DNA of 64,000 bases from CAWFKW01 sp963816535 (GTDB lineage Bacteria; Bacteroidota; Ignavibacteria; Tepidaquicellales; OLB5), in contig CAWFKW010000003.1 in assembly GCA_963816535.1 (NCBI GenBank), forward strand, positions 1,302,001 through 1,366,000. The letters are read 5' to 3'. How positions within the stretch are numbered: the first letter of the stretch is position 1; every line of letters starts with the position of its first letter. The translations under genes were made by a program, and so were the position numbers. The notes beneath the pieces were generated by a model. That model searched no databases and was not told the DNA's origin. It worked only from the letters and a program-made list of their open reading frames with translations. Shown here piece after piece: positions 43,734-52,965 of the stretch.

Positions 43734-44540
43734 TTGGAAGATCTTTTTTCTTTAAAAGGTAAAACTGCGATAGTGACCGGCGGGCTTGGACTCATCGGGA
43801 AAAAACACTGCGAAGCTCTGGCAGCGGCAGGCGCAAACGTGTTTGTTTGCGACATCGACAAAAACCTGTGCAGTGATTTTGCGAAAACTCTGCCGACAGA
43901 GTCTTTTGGGTTCCCGCTTGACGTGACTTTTTCCGTCAGCATTGCGTCATTGAGAGATTACGTTTTAAGCAAATTCGGACAGATCGATATACTTGTAAAC
44001 AACGCCGCCATAAATGATATGGTTGAAAACCCGCGCCAAAATCCAGAGCGGGGGAAATTTGAAAACTACCCTCTGGACCTTTGGAACAAAGCGCTGAATG
44101 TTAATCTTACCGGCGTATTTTTATGCTCGCAGATAGTTGGCGCTTCAATGGCAGGCAAAAGAAAAGGAAGTATAATAAACATCGCGTCTACATACGGGGT
44201 GGTTGCGCCTGACCAATCTCTGTACAAAAAACCGGACGGATCGCAGGTATTTTATAAATCGCCTGCATACCCTGCAACCAAAGGGGCCGTTATTGCCTTC
44301 ACAAAATTTCTCGCATCCTACTGGGGCCCGGCCGGGGTCAGGGTAAATGCTCTCTCGCCGGGTGGCGTGCTCAACGGGCAGGAACAATATTTTATCGACA
44401 ATTATTCATCCAGAACGCCGCTGGGGCGAATGGCAAATCCTTGCGATTATGAAGGAGCAATTGTGTTTCTTGCAAGCGACGCTTCAGAATATATGACAGG
44501 CGCCAACCTGATTGTTGACGGGGGGTGGACTGTATGTTAG
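43734..44540 (+). CDS. Short-chain dehydrogenase/reductase in sugar operon
   Basis: A 268-residue SDR (TTG start) with the cofactor motif TGGLGLIG, the NNAA motif, and the catalytic YPATK preceded by the serine in IASTYG. The D39-type acidic residue after the second strand (VFVCDID) favours NAD(H). SDRs of this kind oxidise or reduce sugar hydroxyls, providing a keto group for the aminotransferase. It overlaps the next gene by seven bases. Confidence 0.85.
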   Translation: MEDLFSLKGKTAIVTGGLGLIGKKHCEALAAAGANVFVCDIDKNLCSDFAKTLPTESFGFPLDVTFSVSIASLRDYVLSKFGQIDILVNNAAINDMVENPRQNPERGKFENYPLDLWNKALNVNLTGVFLCSQIVGASMAGKRKGSIINIASTYGVVAPDQSLYKKPDGSQVFYKSPAYPATKGAVIAFTKFLASYWGPAGVRVNALSPGGVLNGQEQYFIDNYSSRTPLGRMANPCDYEGAIVFLASDASEYMTGANLIVDGGWTVC

Positions 44541-45085
44541 GCCTGAAACACATAAAAGAAGAAATCAGAAATAAGGCGAAGAAAATAAGGCTTGTGCTTA
44601 CCGACGGCGACGGCGTATTGACCGATACTGGAGTTTACTATTCCGAGCGCGGCGAGGAAATGAAAAGATTCTCTATCCGCGACGGGATGGGGGTAGAGCG
44701 GCTAAGAACCCTGGCCGATATCGAAACGGGTATCATCACAGGCGAGAAATCGGGCTCCGTGCTTAAGCGGGCTGAGAAACTCGGCATTACCGAGCTTCAC
44801 CTTGGGGTTAAAGATAAGAGACCGGTTGTTGAAAGCATTATCGAAAAGAGAAAACTGAATTTCGGAAACCTTGCTTACATTGGCGACGACACTAACGATA
44901 TTGAAGTTCTGAAACTGGCAGGGCTTTCGGCCTGCCCAGCCGATGCTGTGATAGAGATCAAGAATGTGACCGACATCATTACCGATAACCGCGGAGGTTA
45001 CGGCGCGTTCAGAGATTTAGCCGAGCTGATAATCTATTCTGTTAATTACGAAAAGCTTCTTTTGGAAAGCAAAATGGAGATCTAA
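44534..45085 (+). CDS. KdsC-type sugar acid phosphatase (HAD family)
   Basis: The 183-residue protein has the HAD nucleophile motif LVLTDGDGVLTD, the SIRDGMGVERL loop, TGEKSGSVLKRAEKLGI and the acidic motif YIGDDTNDIEVL. KdsC-family enzymes hydrolyse Kdo-8-P or the 9-phosphates of nonulosonic acids. Adjacent to a NeuB-type synthase, it probably removes the phosphate from the PEP condensation product. It overlaps the SDR gene. Confidence 0.88.
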   Translation: MLGLKHIKEEIRNKAKKIRLVLTDGDGVLTDTGVYYSERGEEMKRFSIRDGMGVERLRTLADIETGIITGEKSGSVLKRAEKLGITELHLGVKDKRPVVESIIEKRKLNFGNLAYIGDDTNDIEVLKLAGLSACPADAVIEIKNVTDIITDNRGGYGAFRDLAELIIYSVNYEKLLLESKMEI

Positions 45086-45105
45086 AAAACTAATCTCGAA
45101 AAACA

Positions 45106-46035
45106 ATGAATGAAAAAAAACAAACTGCTGCAGGAAGGCAAAAGATAAAGATCGGAGAGAGCCTCGTCGGGGAAGGGCGCCCCGTTTACATCATCGCTGA
45201 GATTGGTATTAACCATAACGGTTCCGTTGAGCTCGCGAAAAAAATGATCGACGGAGCGGTTTTTGCCGGGGCGAACGCCGTAAAATTTCAAAAGAGAACT
45301 CCCGAAGTATGCGTTCCACAGGATCAATGGAACATCGAACGGGATACTCCCTGGGGAAGGATGCTCTACATTAATTACAAAAGGAAAATGGAGTTTACCA
45401 TGAAGCAGTATTTCGAGATCGACCTTTACTGCAAGCAAAAAGGGATCGATTGGTTCGCTTCATGCTGGGATGAACCGTCCGTGGATTTTATCGAGCAGTT
45501 CGAACCCCCTGTTTATAAATCTTCATCGGCTTGTTTGACCGACCACGACCTGCTACTGAAAATGAGATCAACCGGCAAACCGCTGATAATTTCCACGGGG
45601 ATGTCAACGATGGAAGAAATCGATACTGCCGTTAAGCTGCTTGGAGGGGAGAACCTTCTTATAGCGCACTCTACTTCCACGTATCCATGTAAACCTGAAG
45701 AGCTTAACCTGAATATGATCGAAACGCTGAAGGAAAGATTCCCGCGTAACCCTATTGGCTATTCCGGGCATGAAGTGGGGCTGGCTACAACCTGGGCGGC
45801 AGTCGCAAAGGGAGCGGCTTTTGTTGAAAGGCATATAACCGTTGACCGCGCGATGTGGGGAACCGACCAGGCGGCCTCTGTGGAAATCATGGGATTGTAC
45901 AGGCTCGTTTCAAACATCAGAGATATTGAGCGTTCGCTTGGCGACGGCGTTAAGAAAGTATACGAGAGCGAGATCGGTTCGCTCAAAAAAATGAGGCGGT
46001 TTCAAACTTCCAAGGAAATCGAAAAAGCGGCTTAA
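45106..46035 (+). CDS. NeuB-family synthase without SAF domain
   Basis: The 309-residue TIM-barrel enzyme shows IIAEIGINHNGSVELAKKMID, AVKFQKRTPEV, YKSSSACLTD, IISTGMSTMEEID, HSTSTYPCK and GYSGHEVGLAT, the NeuB signatures for PEP condensation with an aldose. It ends GSLKKMRRFQTSKEIEKAA, just where typical NeuB proteins continue into a C-terminal SAF (antifreeze-like) domain of about 60 residues. The missing domain normally lids the partner active site. It makes a 2-keto-3-deoxy acid, probably as the phosphate. Confidence 0.88.
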   Translation: MNEKKQTAAGRQKIKIGESLVGEGRPVYIIAEIGINHNGSVELAKKMIDGAVFAGANAVKFQKRTPEVCVPQDQWNIERDTPWGRMLYINYKRKMEFTMKQYFEIDLYCKQKGIDWFASCWDEPSVDFIEQFEPPVYKSSSACLTDHDLLLKMRSTGKPLIISTGMSTMEEIDTAVKLLGGENLLIAHSTSTYPCKPEELNLNMIETLKERFPRNPIGYSGHEVGLATTWAAVAKGAAFVERHITVDRAMWGTDQAASVEIMGLYRLVSNIRDIERSLGDGVKKVYESEIGSLKKMRRFQTSKEIEKAA

Positions 46036-46811
46036 TGACCCTAAGCTCTTTACGGCTAGTCAGTTTTGCCGTTGTGACTGCTTCCGCGCTAGTTATAATA
46101 ATCCTCGAAAGAATTTTTCCTTACAATAAGGGTCAAAAATTCTTCCGCGAAGGCTTTTTCAATGATTTTTTCCTTTACAATTTTCTGCAAAGTTTCCTGC
46201 TGGGCCTTGTAATTTCTTATATGATCCAGGGGATAGATTCTGTTGCAGAATTATCCGGATACAGGCTCATTGCAAGCTGGCCTGTATGGCTTCAGCTTTT
46301 ATTATTCCTTGTTACCCACGACTTATATATTTATTGTTTCCACCGCTGGCAGCATTCAAACAAATACTTATGGCGAATCCACGAAGCGCACCATTCAACG
46401 GTCCATGTTGACTGGCTTTCAGGCATACGCTCGCATTCGCTGGAAATCCTCATCAACCAGACAATTGAATTTGCGCCGATAGTTTTGCTTGGCGCGGCTC
46501 CCGAAGTTGCGGTCTTTAAGGGCGCCATAAGCGCAATTTGGGGGATGTATATTCATTCAAACATTAACGTTCATTCGGGCTGGCTGCAGTATATTATCAA
46601 CGGCCCTGAAATGCACCGCTGGCATCATAGCGATGACGGCAAAGAATCGCACAATAAAAATTTCTCGACAAAGCTTGCCGTATGGGACTGGCTGTTCGGC
46701 ACATCTTATCTTCCTAAAGAAAAGAAGGCGGAAAAATACGGATTAGGAACCGGCGATTACCCGAACAATTATTTCACACAGCACACTTATGCCTTCAGGA
46801 AATTTAAATAG
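46035..46811 (+). CDS. Sterol desaturase / fatty acid hydroxylase superfamily membrane protein
   Basis: A 258-residue membrane protein with helices near 10-30, 45-65 and 85-105, and the iron-binding histidine boxes HDLYIYCFHRWQH, IHEAHHS, and MHRWHHSDD. Members use a diiron centre and O2 to hydroxylate or desaturate lipids. It overlaps the neuB stop by one base, so it belongs to the sugar operon, possibly modifying a lipid or carrier. An oxygen-dependent step would be odd in an anaerobe. Confidence 0.85.
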   Translation: MTLSSLRLVSFAVVTASALVIIILERIFPYNKGQKFFREGFFNDFFLYNFLQSFLLGLVISYMIQGIDSVAELSGYRLIASWPVWLQLLLFLVTHDLYIYCFHRWQHSNKYLWRIHEAHHSTVHVDWLSGIRSHSLEILINQTIEFAPIVLLGAAPEVAVFKGAISAIWGMYIHSNINVHSGWLQYIINGPEMHRWHHSDDGKESHNKNFSTKLAVWDWLFGTSYLPKEKKAEKYGLGTGDYPNNYFTQHTYAFRKFK

Positions 46812-46911
46812 CCTTCTTCCTGGAACGCAATAATCTTCTCCGCCTTATATTTCTGAATTTGATTTTTGTCATTTTATTACGTTATTTACTTTTCGGGGGC
46901 ATGTAATTCAT

Positions 46912-47883
46912 ATGATGAAATTAATACCGCGTATACGCTTCGCATATCTGCCTACGCCTATTGAAGAAGCGCCGAGGCTGTCAAAAATTTTGGGCGGCCC
47001 AAAAATTTTCGTCAAACGCGATGACTTAACAGGGCTTGCCTTCGGGGGAAACAAAACACGAAAGCTCGAGTTCCTGACAGCAGAAGCGCGGGAACTTGGA
47101 GCTGAAACGTTAATCACGGCTGGCGCTATTCAATCGAATCACTGCCGGCAAACCGCGGCTATTGCCGCCCGTTTGGGTTTCAGGTGTGCCCTTGTTTTGA
47201 CGGGCGACATGCCCATAGAGCCTACCGGAAACTTTCTGCTTGATAAGCTCTTTGGGGCTGAGATAATAAATGTGCCGAACCGGGAAGACCGCGACCGTAT
47301 ACTTAAAGAAACGTTCGACAAATCCGCCGCTGACGGAATGATACCCTACCTCGTTCCGTATGGAGGCTCAAATCCCACAGGCGTTATGGGATACGCGTTT
47401 GCAATGAAAGAATTAGTGGAACAAAAATTAGAGCCCGATTGGGTTATCATTGCGTCCTCATCCGGCGGCACACAGGCCGGTCTGCTGTTAGGCGGGCGTG
47501 TGTTTGGATTTAAGGGCAAAACTTTGGGCGTGAGCATTGATGAATCTGCGGACCTGCTGAAATCAAATGTCTCAGCTTTGGCCTCGGATGCCTCAATGAT
47601 ACTCGGAGACAGAATTGATTTCTCCGTCCAAGATGTTTTTGTTACAGACGATTATTGTAAGGCTGGTTATGGAGTATTTACTGACGCTGAAAGAGAAGCT
47701 CTGAGATTATTTGCAGCTTATGAAGGACTGCTTCTGGATCCTGTTTATACGGCTCGCGCCGCGGCCGGAATGATCGATTTGATACGCAAAGGATTCTTCA
47801 GGAAAGATGAGACAATCCTGTTCTGGCATACTGGCGGGCAGACGGCATTGTTCGCTGGTAAATATTCCGCCTCTCTTATTTAG
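46912..47883 (+). CDS. D-cysteine desulfhydrase / ACC deaminase family PLP enzyme
   Basis: A 323-residue fold-type II PLP protein with VKRDDLTGLAFGGNKTRKLE holding the cofactor lysine (K50 of the NKTRK segment), TAGAIQSNHCRQTA, SSSGGTQAGLLLG for the phosphate pocket, and WHTGGQTALF at the end. The family includes D-cysteine desulfhydrase (pyruvate, H2S, NH3) and ACC deaminase; I cannot separate them here. It stands alone, converging with the hemerythrin gene. Confidence 0.85.
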   Translation: MMKLIPRIRFAYLPTPIEEAPRLSKILGGPKIFVKRDDLTGLAFGGNKTRKLEFLTAEARELGAETLITAGAIQSNHCRQTAAIAARLGFRCALVLTGDMPIEPTGNFLLDKLFGAEIINVPNREDRDRILKETFDKSAADGMIPYLVPYGGSNPTGVMGYAFAMKELVEQKLEPDWVIIASSSGGTQAGLLLGGRVFGFKGKTLGVSIDESADLLKSNVSALASDASMILGDRIDFSVQDVFVTDDYCKAGYGVFTDAEREALRLFAAYEGLLLDPVYTARAAAGMIDLIRKGFFRKDETILFWHTGGQTALFAGKYSASLI

Positions 47884-47933
47884 ATTTAGAGAGATCAAAT
47901 AGTAATTAACGCCGGATATGATGTAATTAGTTT

Positions 47934-48473
47934 CTATTTAGAATACAATTCTGACTCTAATTTTTCTTTTATCTTTTCAAAATTGTTTTTTTGGGCCAGC
48001 CCTAATTCCAGGTCCACATCCTGAAAATCGTAATATATTCTTTCGAGTTCATTTTGATTTAACAGCGTTTCTGCTATCTGGAAAAGTTCATCTTCTTCCA
48101 CCGCAATGTGGTCAAGAAGCGCTTCCGCGTATTCGTTAAGCGCCTTAGCGCTCTGCTTAAAATTTCCAATATTCGCCGCGTTTTCAATTTGTTTAATAAG
48201 TTCTCTGAAATCAGAATGATTGTTAAGCATCTCATTTATTATGCTGTTTTCCAGCGCCTCGCTTTTTTCACACATCAAAGGGAAAAGCAATTTCTCTTCT
48301 TTATAATGATGAAACTTATCCGCATAATTCCGGAAAAAATCTATGAGCTCAAAAATAATAATTCTGTATTTTGCAGGCTCGCTTATCGCAATTTCGTTTA
48401 TACGCTCTTTATAGATAATTATTGATTTTATTATTGCGTGTTCATTATATAAGACTTCAAGAGATTTATCCAT
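47934..48473 (-). CDS. Hemerythrin-like (HHE) domain protein
   Basis: The 179-residue four-helix protein has the di-iron ligands of HHE domains: LYNEHAIIK at the N-terminus, YADKFHHYKEEKLLFP in the second helix, MLNNHSDF in the third and LLDHIAVEEDELF in the fourth. It binds O2 or NO, or stores iron. It is co-directional with the molybdenum hydroxylase genes, two bases after their last stop, so it may protect that oxygen-sensitive enzyme. Confidence 0.88.
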   Translation of the reverse strand: MDKSLEVLYNEHAIIKSIIIYKERINEIAISEPAKYRIIIFELIDFFRNYADKFHHYKEEKLLFPLMCEKSEALENSIINEMLNNHSDFRELIKQIENAANIGNFKQSAKALNEYAEALLDHIAVEEDELFQIAETLLNQNELERIYYDFQDVDLELGLAQKNNFEKIKEKLESELYSK

Positions 48474-48475
48474 AT

Positions 48476-49417
48476 TTATTTGATATTCTGCAGTTCATTT
48501 ATGCTTTCCGTAATATAATTCTTAATCATTTCACGCCGGTAAGTTCTGGAAAGCATTTCATTATCTATCGACCGGGCTTTTTTAAGCGCTTCTTTAACAA
48601 ATTCATCTATACCTGTTTCACGCGCGCCTTCAACAATCACAGGCCCCGGATCGACTCCCGACAAAACAATCCTGATATTTCCGGAGCTATCTGCCGAAAC
48701 AGAGCTTGTCAGCGAAGTAAAATCAAGGCTTTGGCGCTGTCTTAATTTTCTGAATATGACTTTAAAATTCTTATCCAAAGGAAGCATTATGCCCGTAACC
48801 AGGGAAGTTTTGCTTAGAATCCGGGGATTTACGCCATCGCCGGAGTATATATCCTCAAGCCTTTTTATCGTAATTCCTTCTTTATCTGCAATTTCGATTT
48901 GCGCATTCATACTTATTAAAGCCGGCGCAGTATCTGAGACCAGTTCCGAGTAACACTTTCTTGTGCTTTGCGTCGCAATACAAATATCTCCTTCACATTT
49001 CAGGCAGTATCCGACTGTTTCGCGCCACCAGTCCGATTGGTTGTAGTAAATACAACGATTCTCGCATAATAGGTTTCCTCCAATTGTCGCGCTTGACCTT
49101 ATGTTCGGCGAACCGACTGAATTTGCCGCTTGTATAAGAACAGGAAATTCAGCTTTGATAATGTCATATTTAGAAAGTTCGTTTAGTTTCACTAATGCGC
49201 CAATTTTAATATGGCCATCTGAAATTTCCACTTCATTTAGTCCGTCAATACATGAAATATCAATTAAACACGAAGAAATTTCATTGCCCTGAAATTTGTT
49301 CGCGAATACATCAGTTCCGCCTGCAACATACCTGAAATCTTCAATATGATCGTACGCGGCATCCAGAGCTTCGTTCACGGTTTTAACCTGTAAATATATT
49401 TTCTCTTTTGTTAACAT
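48476..49417 (-). CDS. hcrB: 4-hydroxybenzoyl-CoA reductase-type FAD subunit (beta) with extra Fe-S insert
   Basis: The 313-residue protein is a xanthine dehydrogenase-type FAD subunit (VAGGTDVFAN; SSATIGGNLL; C-terminal CO_deh_flav_C domain). After IGGNLL comes a cysteine-rich insert, residues about 118-155, with C118, C122, C138, C141, C146 and C155 and the NQSDWWRETVGYC segment. Known knowledge: this insert, binding a [4Fe-4S] cluster, distinguishes the beta subunit of 4-hydroxybenzoyl-CoA reductase from other family members. It would feed electrons from ferredoxin to the Mo site, removing the phenolic hydroxyl. Gene order with the Mo subunit supports this. Confidence 0.85.
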   Translation of the reverse strand: MLTKEKIYLQVKTVNEALDAAYDHIEDFRYVAGGTDVFANKFQGNEISSCLIDISCIDGLNEVEISDGHIKIGALVKLNELSKYDIIKAEFPVLIQAANSVGSPNIRSSATIGGNLLCENRCIYYNQSDWWRETVGYCLKCEGDICIATQSTRKCYSELVSDTAPALISMNAQIEIADKEGITIKRLEDIYSGDGVNPRILSKTSLVTGIMLPLDKNFKVIFRKLRQRQSLDFTSLTSSVSADSSGNIRIVLSGVDPGPVIVEGARETGIDEFVKEALKKARSIDNEMLSRTYRREMIKNYITESINELQNIK

Positions 49418-49428
49418 TTTAATAAATG

Positions 49429-52212
49429 TTATTGTTTCAATTTTTTTATTTCTGATAGTATTTCTTCAGGATCTATCGGCAAAGATTTTATTCTTACGCC
49501 GACGGCGTCGAAAATTGCGTTAGCAATTGCAGGGATTGAAGGATGCAGCGCGCCTTCGCCGCATTCTTTCGCTCCGAAAGGGCCTTCCGGGTCTATAGAT
49601 TCAATTATTGTAGTATCGAACACCGGGGTATCAACGCTGGTTGGGATTTTATAATCCAGAAAATTCGCATTAAGCAGTAAACCATTATGGTATTTCATCT
49701 GCTCGCTAAGAGCCTGCCCCATGCCCATATGCCATGAACCTTCAAGCTGCCCTTCGACGGCAAGAGGATTGATCGCCCTGCCGCAATCGTGCGCGCCCCA
49801 CATATTTTCAACTTTTACATCTCCGGATTGTAAATCAACGCCAACTTCTGCTATAACCGCACCAAAGCTGTATGAAGGGCTTAATCCCGCCCCGGAGCCT
49901 TTAAAATCACCGCCCAGTTTTGGAGAATTGTAGTAGCCGCTCGTGTTTAACGCCCCAACTTTCCTGGTTGCAATTTCTACGGCTTCAACCCAGCTCAGTT
50001 CTACGGTTCTGTCATTTGAAAATACTTTTTCATTTTGGATATTAAGTTCATTTATAGAAATATTATTATTGGCTGCAACGGACGTTAGTATCTTATTTCT
50101 AAGATTTTCAGCCGCCATTTTTGCGGCATTTCCCGCCATGAAAGTAACTCTGCTTGAATAACTGCCGAGGTCAATGGGGGTAAGCAAAGTATCCGCGGCC
50201 AGCACAAAAATATTATCCACGCTAAAACCCAGAACTTCCGCAACAATTATTGCCAGCATTGTATCGCTTCCCTGCCCAATATCGCTTGCTCCGGAAGTTA
50301 CCAATACGCGGCCGTCTAAATCGACCTTTAAATGCACTACAGATTGCGGATATTCATTCCAGTGGATAGGAAGAGCGCTTCCGCTGATATAAAATCCGCA
50401 TGCCACGCCGATGCCTTTACCTTTGGGCAGCTTGCCGAATTTATTTTTCCATCCCGACCTTTCGCTCACCGCTTTCAGGCATTCCAGGCTTCCGTTTGAA
50501 GTTATCCTGAACTGCCCAAGCGTTAAAGTATCTGCAGGCAGTAAGTTCTTTATCCTTAAATCGATCGGGTCAATTTTCAGTTTTCTTGCCGCTTCGTCAA
50601 TTATAGTTTCTATTGCGAATCTCGGGTTTACCGCGCCATGTCCTCTCATTGCCCCGCATTGCGGTTTGTTTGTATATACTCTGCGCGTCCTGAATCCGAA
50701 ATTATTCAGTTTGTACGGCGCCTGAAGCAAAACCCCGTTATAATAAGCGGTGACTACGCCGAAGCTTCCGTAAGCTCCGCCGTCGATTACTATATCGGCG
50801 TCTATAGTATTGAACGAACCATCTTCGTCAAACCCCAAAGCCATTGATATTTTGGTCGGGTGCCTCCCGTGATTAGTAAGAAAAACCTCTTCACGCGAAA
50901 GTTTGATCTTAACGGGCCTTCCGGTAATTTTTGCAAGGTATGAAACTATTATTTCATGCGGGAAAGGGTCGCTCTTTCCGCCAAATCCGCCCCCGACATA
51001 CGGTTTGATTACCCTTATCCTGTTCATCTTTTCTCCCAAAACCTTTGCCAGATGCCTGTGCAAATAATGAGGAACCTGCGTAGCGGTTATAATAGTAAGC
51101 CCGTTCTCATCCCAGTAAGCCGTCGCCGAATGGGGTTCGGTGAATGCGTGATTCACGCCCTGAAACGTAAAATCATTTCTTACAACATTCGAAGAATTTC
51201 GGAGCCCTTCTTTCTGGTCGCCAAAACGGAGTTCAGCTTTCTTGTGAATATTATTGTTGAACTTGCAGTGTGAATGTATTTTTTCGTTTTCACCAATATC
51301 TTCCAAAGATTCATCCATTTCGAAAAATGGCTTGAGCGGAGCGTACTTTACTTTTATCTTGCTGCAGGCTTCCTGCGCCTGCGCTTCGGTTTCCGCAGCG
51401 ACAGCCGCGACAATTTCGCCGATATATCTGGTTTTATTAACGGCCATTGCAGTTTCGTCTTCGGAGACCGGTAAAACGCCAAAATGTCCCGGCAGTTCTT
51501 TGCCGGTAACAATACCTTTTACGCCTTCAGATTTTATGGCTTCAGAAATATCTATTTCATCTATTCCGGCATGAGCGTAAGTACTTCTTAAGAATTTGCA
51601 GAAAAGCGAATTCTTTATTTTAATATCATCGGCATAATCCGCTTCGCCTTTTACTTTTTTCACCGCTTCTATAAACGGCCTCGGTTTGCCGACCACGCTG
51701 AATTCTTTGCCGGGTAATTTTATTTCATTCACTTGTAAATTGATATTCCCGTTCAGTTCCGCCGCGTATTCTGATATTGCTTCGATTATTTTTTTATATC
51801 CCGTGCATCGGCAAAGGTTTCCTGAAATTGATTCACGGATTTCTTCAAATGTTGGATTCGGGTTTTGTTTTAAAAATGCAAGTGAAGTCATTACCATTCC
51901 GGGCGTGCAGTAACCGCACTGTATAGCGCCTTTTTCGACAAATTTTTCCTGTAATCTGTGCAGTTTGCCCCGTTCGGCAATGGCTTCAATAGTTGTGATT
52001 TGTTTCCCGTTGCAGCGGATAGCGGGAGTTATACAGCTCATAACGGGCTTTTCATCGATCCAGACAGTGCATGCCCCGCAGCTGCCGGACTGGCATCCGA
52101 CTTTTGTTCCTGTCAATCCTACCCTGTTTCTAATAGTGTCGGAAAGCAGTTCATGTTCTTCGACAAGAAGCTCATGACGCTTACCATTAACGGTTATTTG
52201 AATTTGTTTCAT
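49429..52212 (-). CDS. hcrA: Fused [2Fe-2S]/molybdenum subunit of a 4-hydroxybenzoyl-CoA reductase-like enzyme
   Basis: The 927-residue protein unites the small and large subunits. N-terminal part: plant-type [2Fe-2S] C40, C45, C48, C60, then the second cluster C99, C102, C134, C136. From about 165 follows the molybdopterin domain with VGGGFGGK, AMRGHGA, and the catalytic glutamate E883 in GAKECGEG. In known 4-hydroxybenzoyl-CoA reductases the small subunit is separate, so this is a natural fusion of the gamma and alpha chains. With the beta subunit it should dehydroxylate 4-hydroxybenzoyl-CoA to benzoyl-CoA; other hydroxylation substrates are possible. Confidence 0.85.
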   Translation of the reverse strand: MKQIQITVNGKRHELLVEEHELLSDTIRNRVGLTGTKVGCQSGSCGACTVWIDEKPVMSCITPAIRCNGKQITTIEAIAERGKLHRLQEKFVEKGAIQCGYCTPGMVMTSLAFLKQNPNPTFEEIRESISGNLCRCTGYKKIIEAISEYAAELNGNINLQVNEIKLPGKEFSVVGKPRPFIEAVKKVKGEADYADDIKIKNSLFCKFLRSTYAHAGIDEIDISEAIKSEGVKGIVTGKELPGHFGVLPVSEDETAMAVNKTRYIGEIVAAVAAETEAQAQEACSKIKVKYAPLKPFFEMDESLEDIGENEKIHSHCKFNNNIHKKAELRFGDQKEGLRNSSNVVRNDFTFQGVNHAFTEPHSATAYWDENGLTIITATQVPHYLHRHLAKVLGEKMNRIRVIKPYVGGGFGGKSDPFPHEIIVSYLAKITGRPVKIKLSREEVFLTNHGRHPTKISMALGFDEDGSFNTIDADIVIDGGAYGSFGVVTAYYNGVLLQAPYKLNNFGFRTRRVYTNKPQCGAMRGHGAVNPRFAIETIIDEAARKLKIDPIDLRIKNLLPADTLTLGQFRITSNGSLECLKAVSERSGWKNKFGKLPKGKGIGVACGFYISGSALPIHWNEYPQSVVHLKVDLDGRVLVTSGASDIGQGSDTMLAIIVAEVLGFSVDNIFVLAADTLLTPIDLGSYSSRVTFMAGNAAKMAAENLRNKILTSVAANNNISINELNIQNEKVFSNDRTVELSWVEAVEIATRKVGALNTSGYYNSPKLGGDFKGSGAGLSPSYSFGAVIAEVGVDLQSGDVKVENMWGAHDCGRAINPLAVEGQLEGSWHMGMGQALSEQMKYHNGLLLNANFLDYKIPTSVDTPVFDTTIIESIDPEGPFGAKECGEGALHPSIPAIANAIFDAVGVRIKSLPIDPEEILSEIKKLKQ

Positions 52213-52222
52213 GTATTACAAA

Positions 52223-52963
52223 TTATGCCGAGAGATTTGCGCCAATACTTTTGCCGCCGTCAACATATATCGCCTGCCCAGTGATATACTGAGTTTTTTC
52301 AGAAACAAGAAATGATACGGCGTTGGCAATATCTTCAGGCTTTCCCATAGTCTTGGTGGGCTGCGCCTGAATTAACTTTTCAAGGACATCGGCCGGCAAA
52401 GCCTGAGTTAAAGGCGTATCTATTAATCCCGGCGCGATTGCATTTACAAGTATATTATACCTTCCAAGCTCAAGAGCGAGAACTCTTGTGAGACCTATAA
52501 TTCCAGCTTTGGACGCAGAGTAATTTGATTGTCCGGGATTTCCCAGCCACGCTCTTGATGAAATATTTACTATTCTGCCTGATTTCTGTTCTTTCATTGC
52601 TTTTGCAGCGGCTCTGCACATAAGCCAGGTCCCTTTTAAATTTGTATCAATAACTGCGTCAAAATCATCGGCAGGCATTTTATGTATCATGTTATCTTTT
52701 ATAATACCTGCATTATTTATTAATACATCAATTGATATATTTTCACTAATAATCTTTTGGAACATTCCGTTCACGGCGCTTTCTGACGAAATATTGCAAT
52801 TGACATATTCTGACTTTTCTTTACCAAGTTCTTTAACCAGCTCATTTCCTCTTATTTCGTCTATATCCGCCGCTATGATATAAAAACCTTCACGGCTTAA
52901 TCTGAAGGATATCGCCTTACCGATTCCGTTTGCCGCTCCTGTTACTATTGCTGTTTTCGCCAT
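52223..52963 (-). CDS. SDR, FabG-like dehydrogenase in the Mo-enzyme operon
   Basis: A 246-residue classical SDR with TGAANGIGKA, the acidic NAD-type ADID segment after the second strand, NNAG, the serine in NISSRAWLG and YSASK. It ends QAIYVDGGKS. FabG-like enzymes act on 3-oxoacyl or hydroxyacyl-CoA; the alicyclic hydroxyacyl-CoA dehydrogenase BadH of aromatic pathways is also an SDR, but sequence alone does not decide. It lies 10 bp upstream of the Mo subunit gene. Confidence 0.85.
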   Translation of the reverse strand: MAKTAIVTGAANGIGKAISFRLSREGFYIIAADIDEIRGNELVKELGKEKSEYVNCNISSESAVNGMFQKIISENISIDVLINNAGIIKDNMIHKMPADDFDAVIDTNLKGTWLMCRAAAKAMKEQKSGRIVNISSRAWLGNPGQSNYSASKAGIIGLTRVLALELGRYNILVNAIAPGLIDTPLTQALPADVLEKLIQAQPTKTMGKPEDIANAVSFLVSEKTQYITGQAIYVDGGKSIGANLSA

Positions 52964-52965
52964 AT

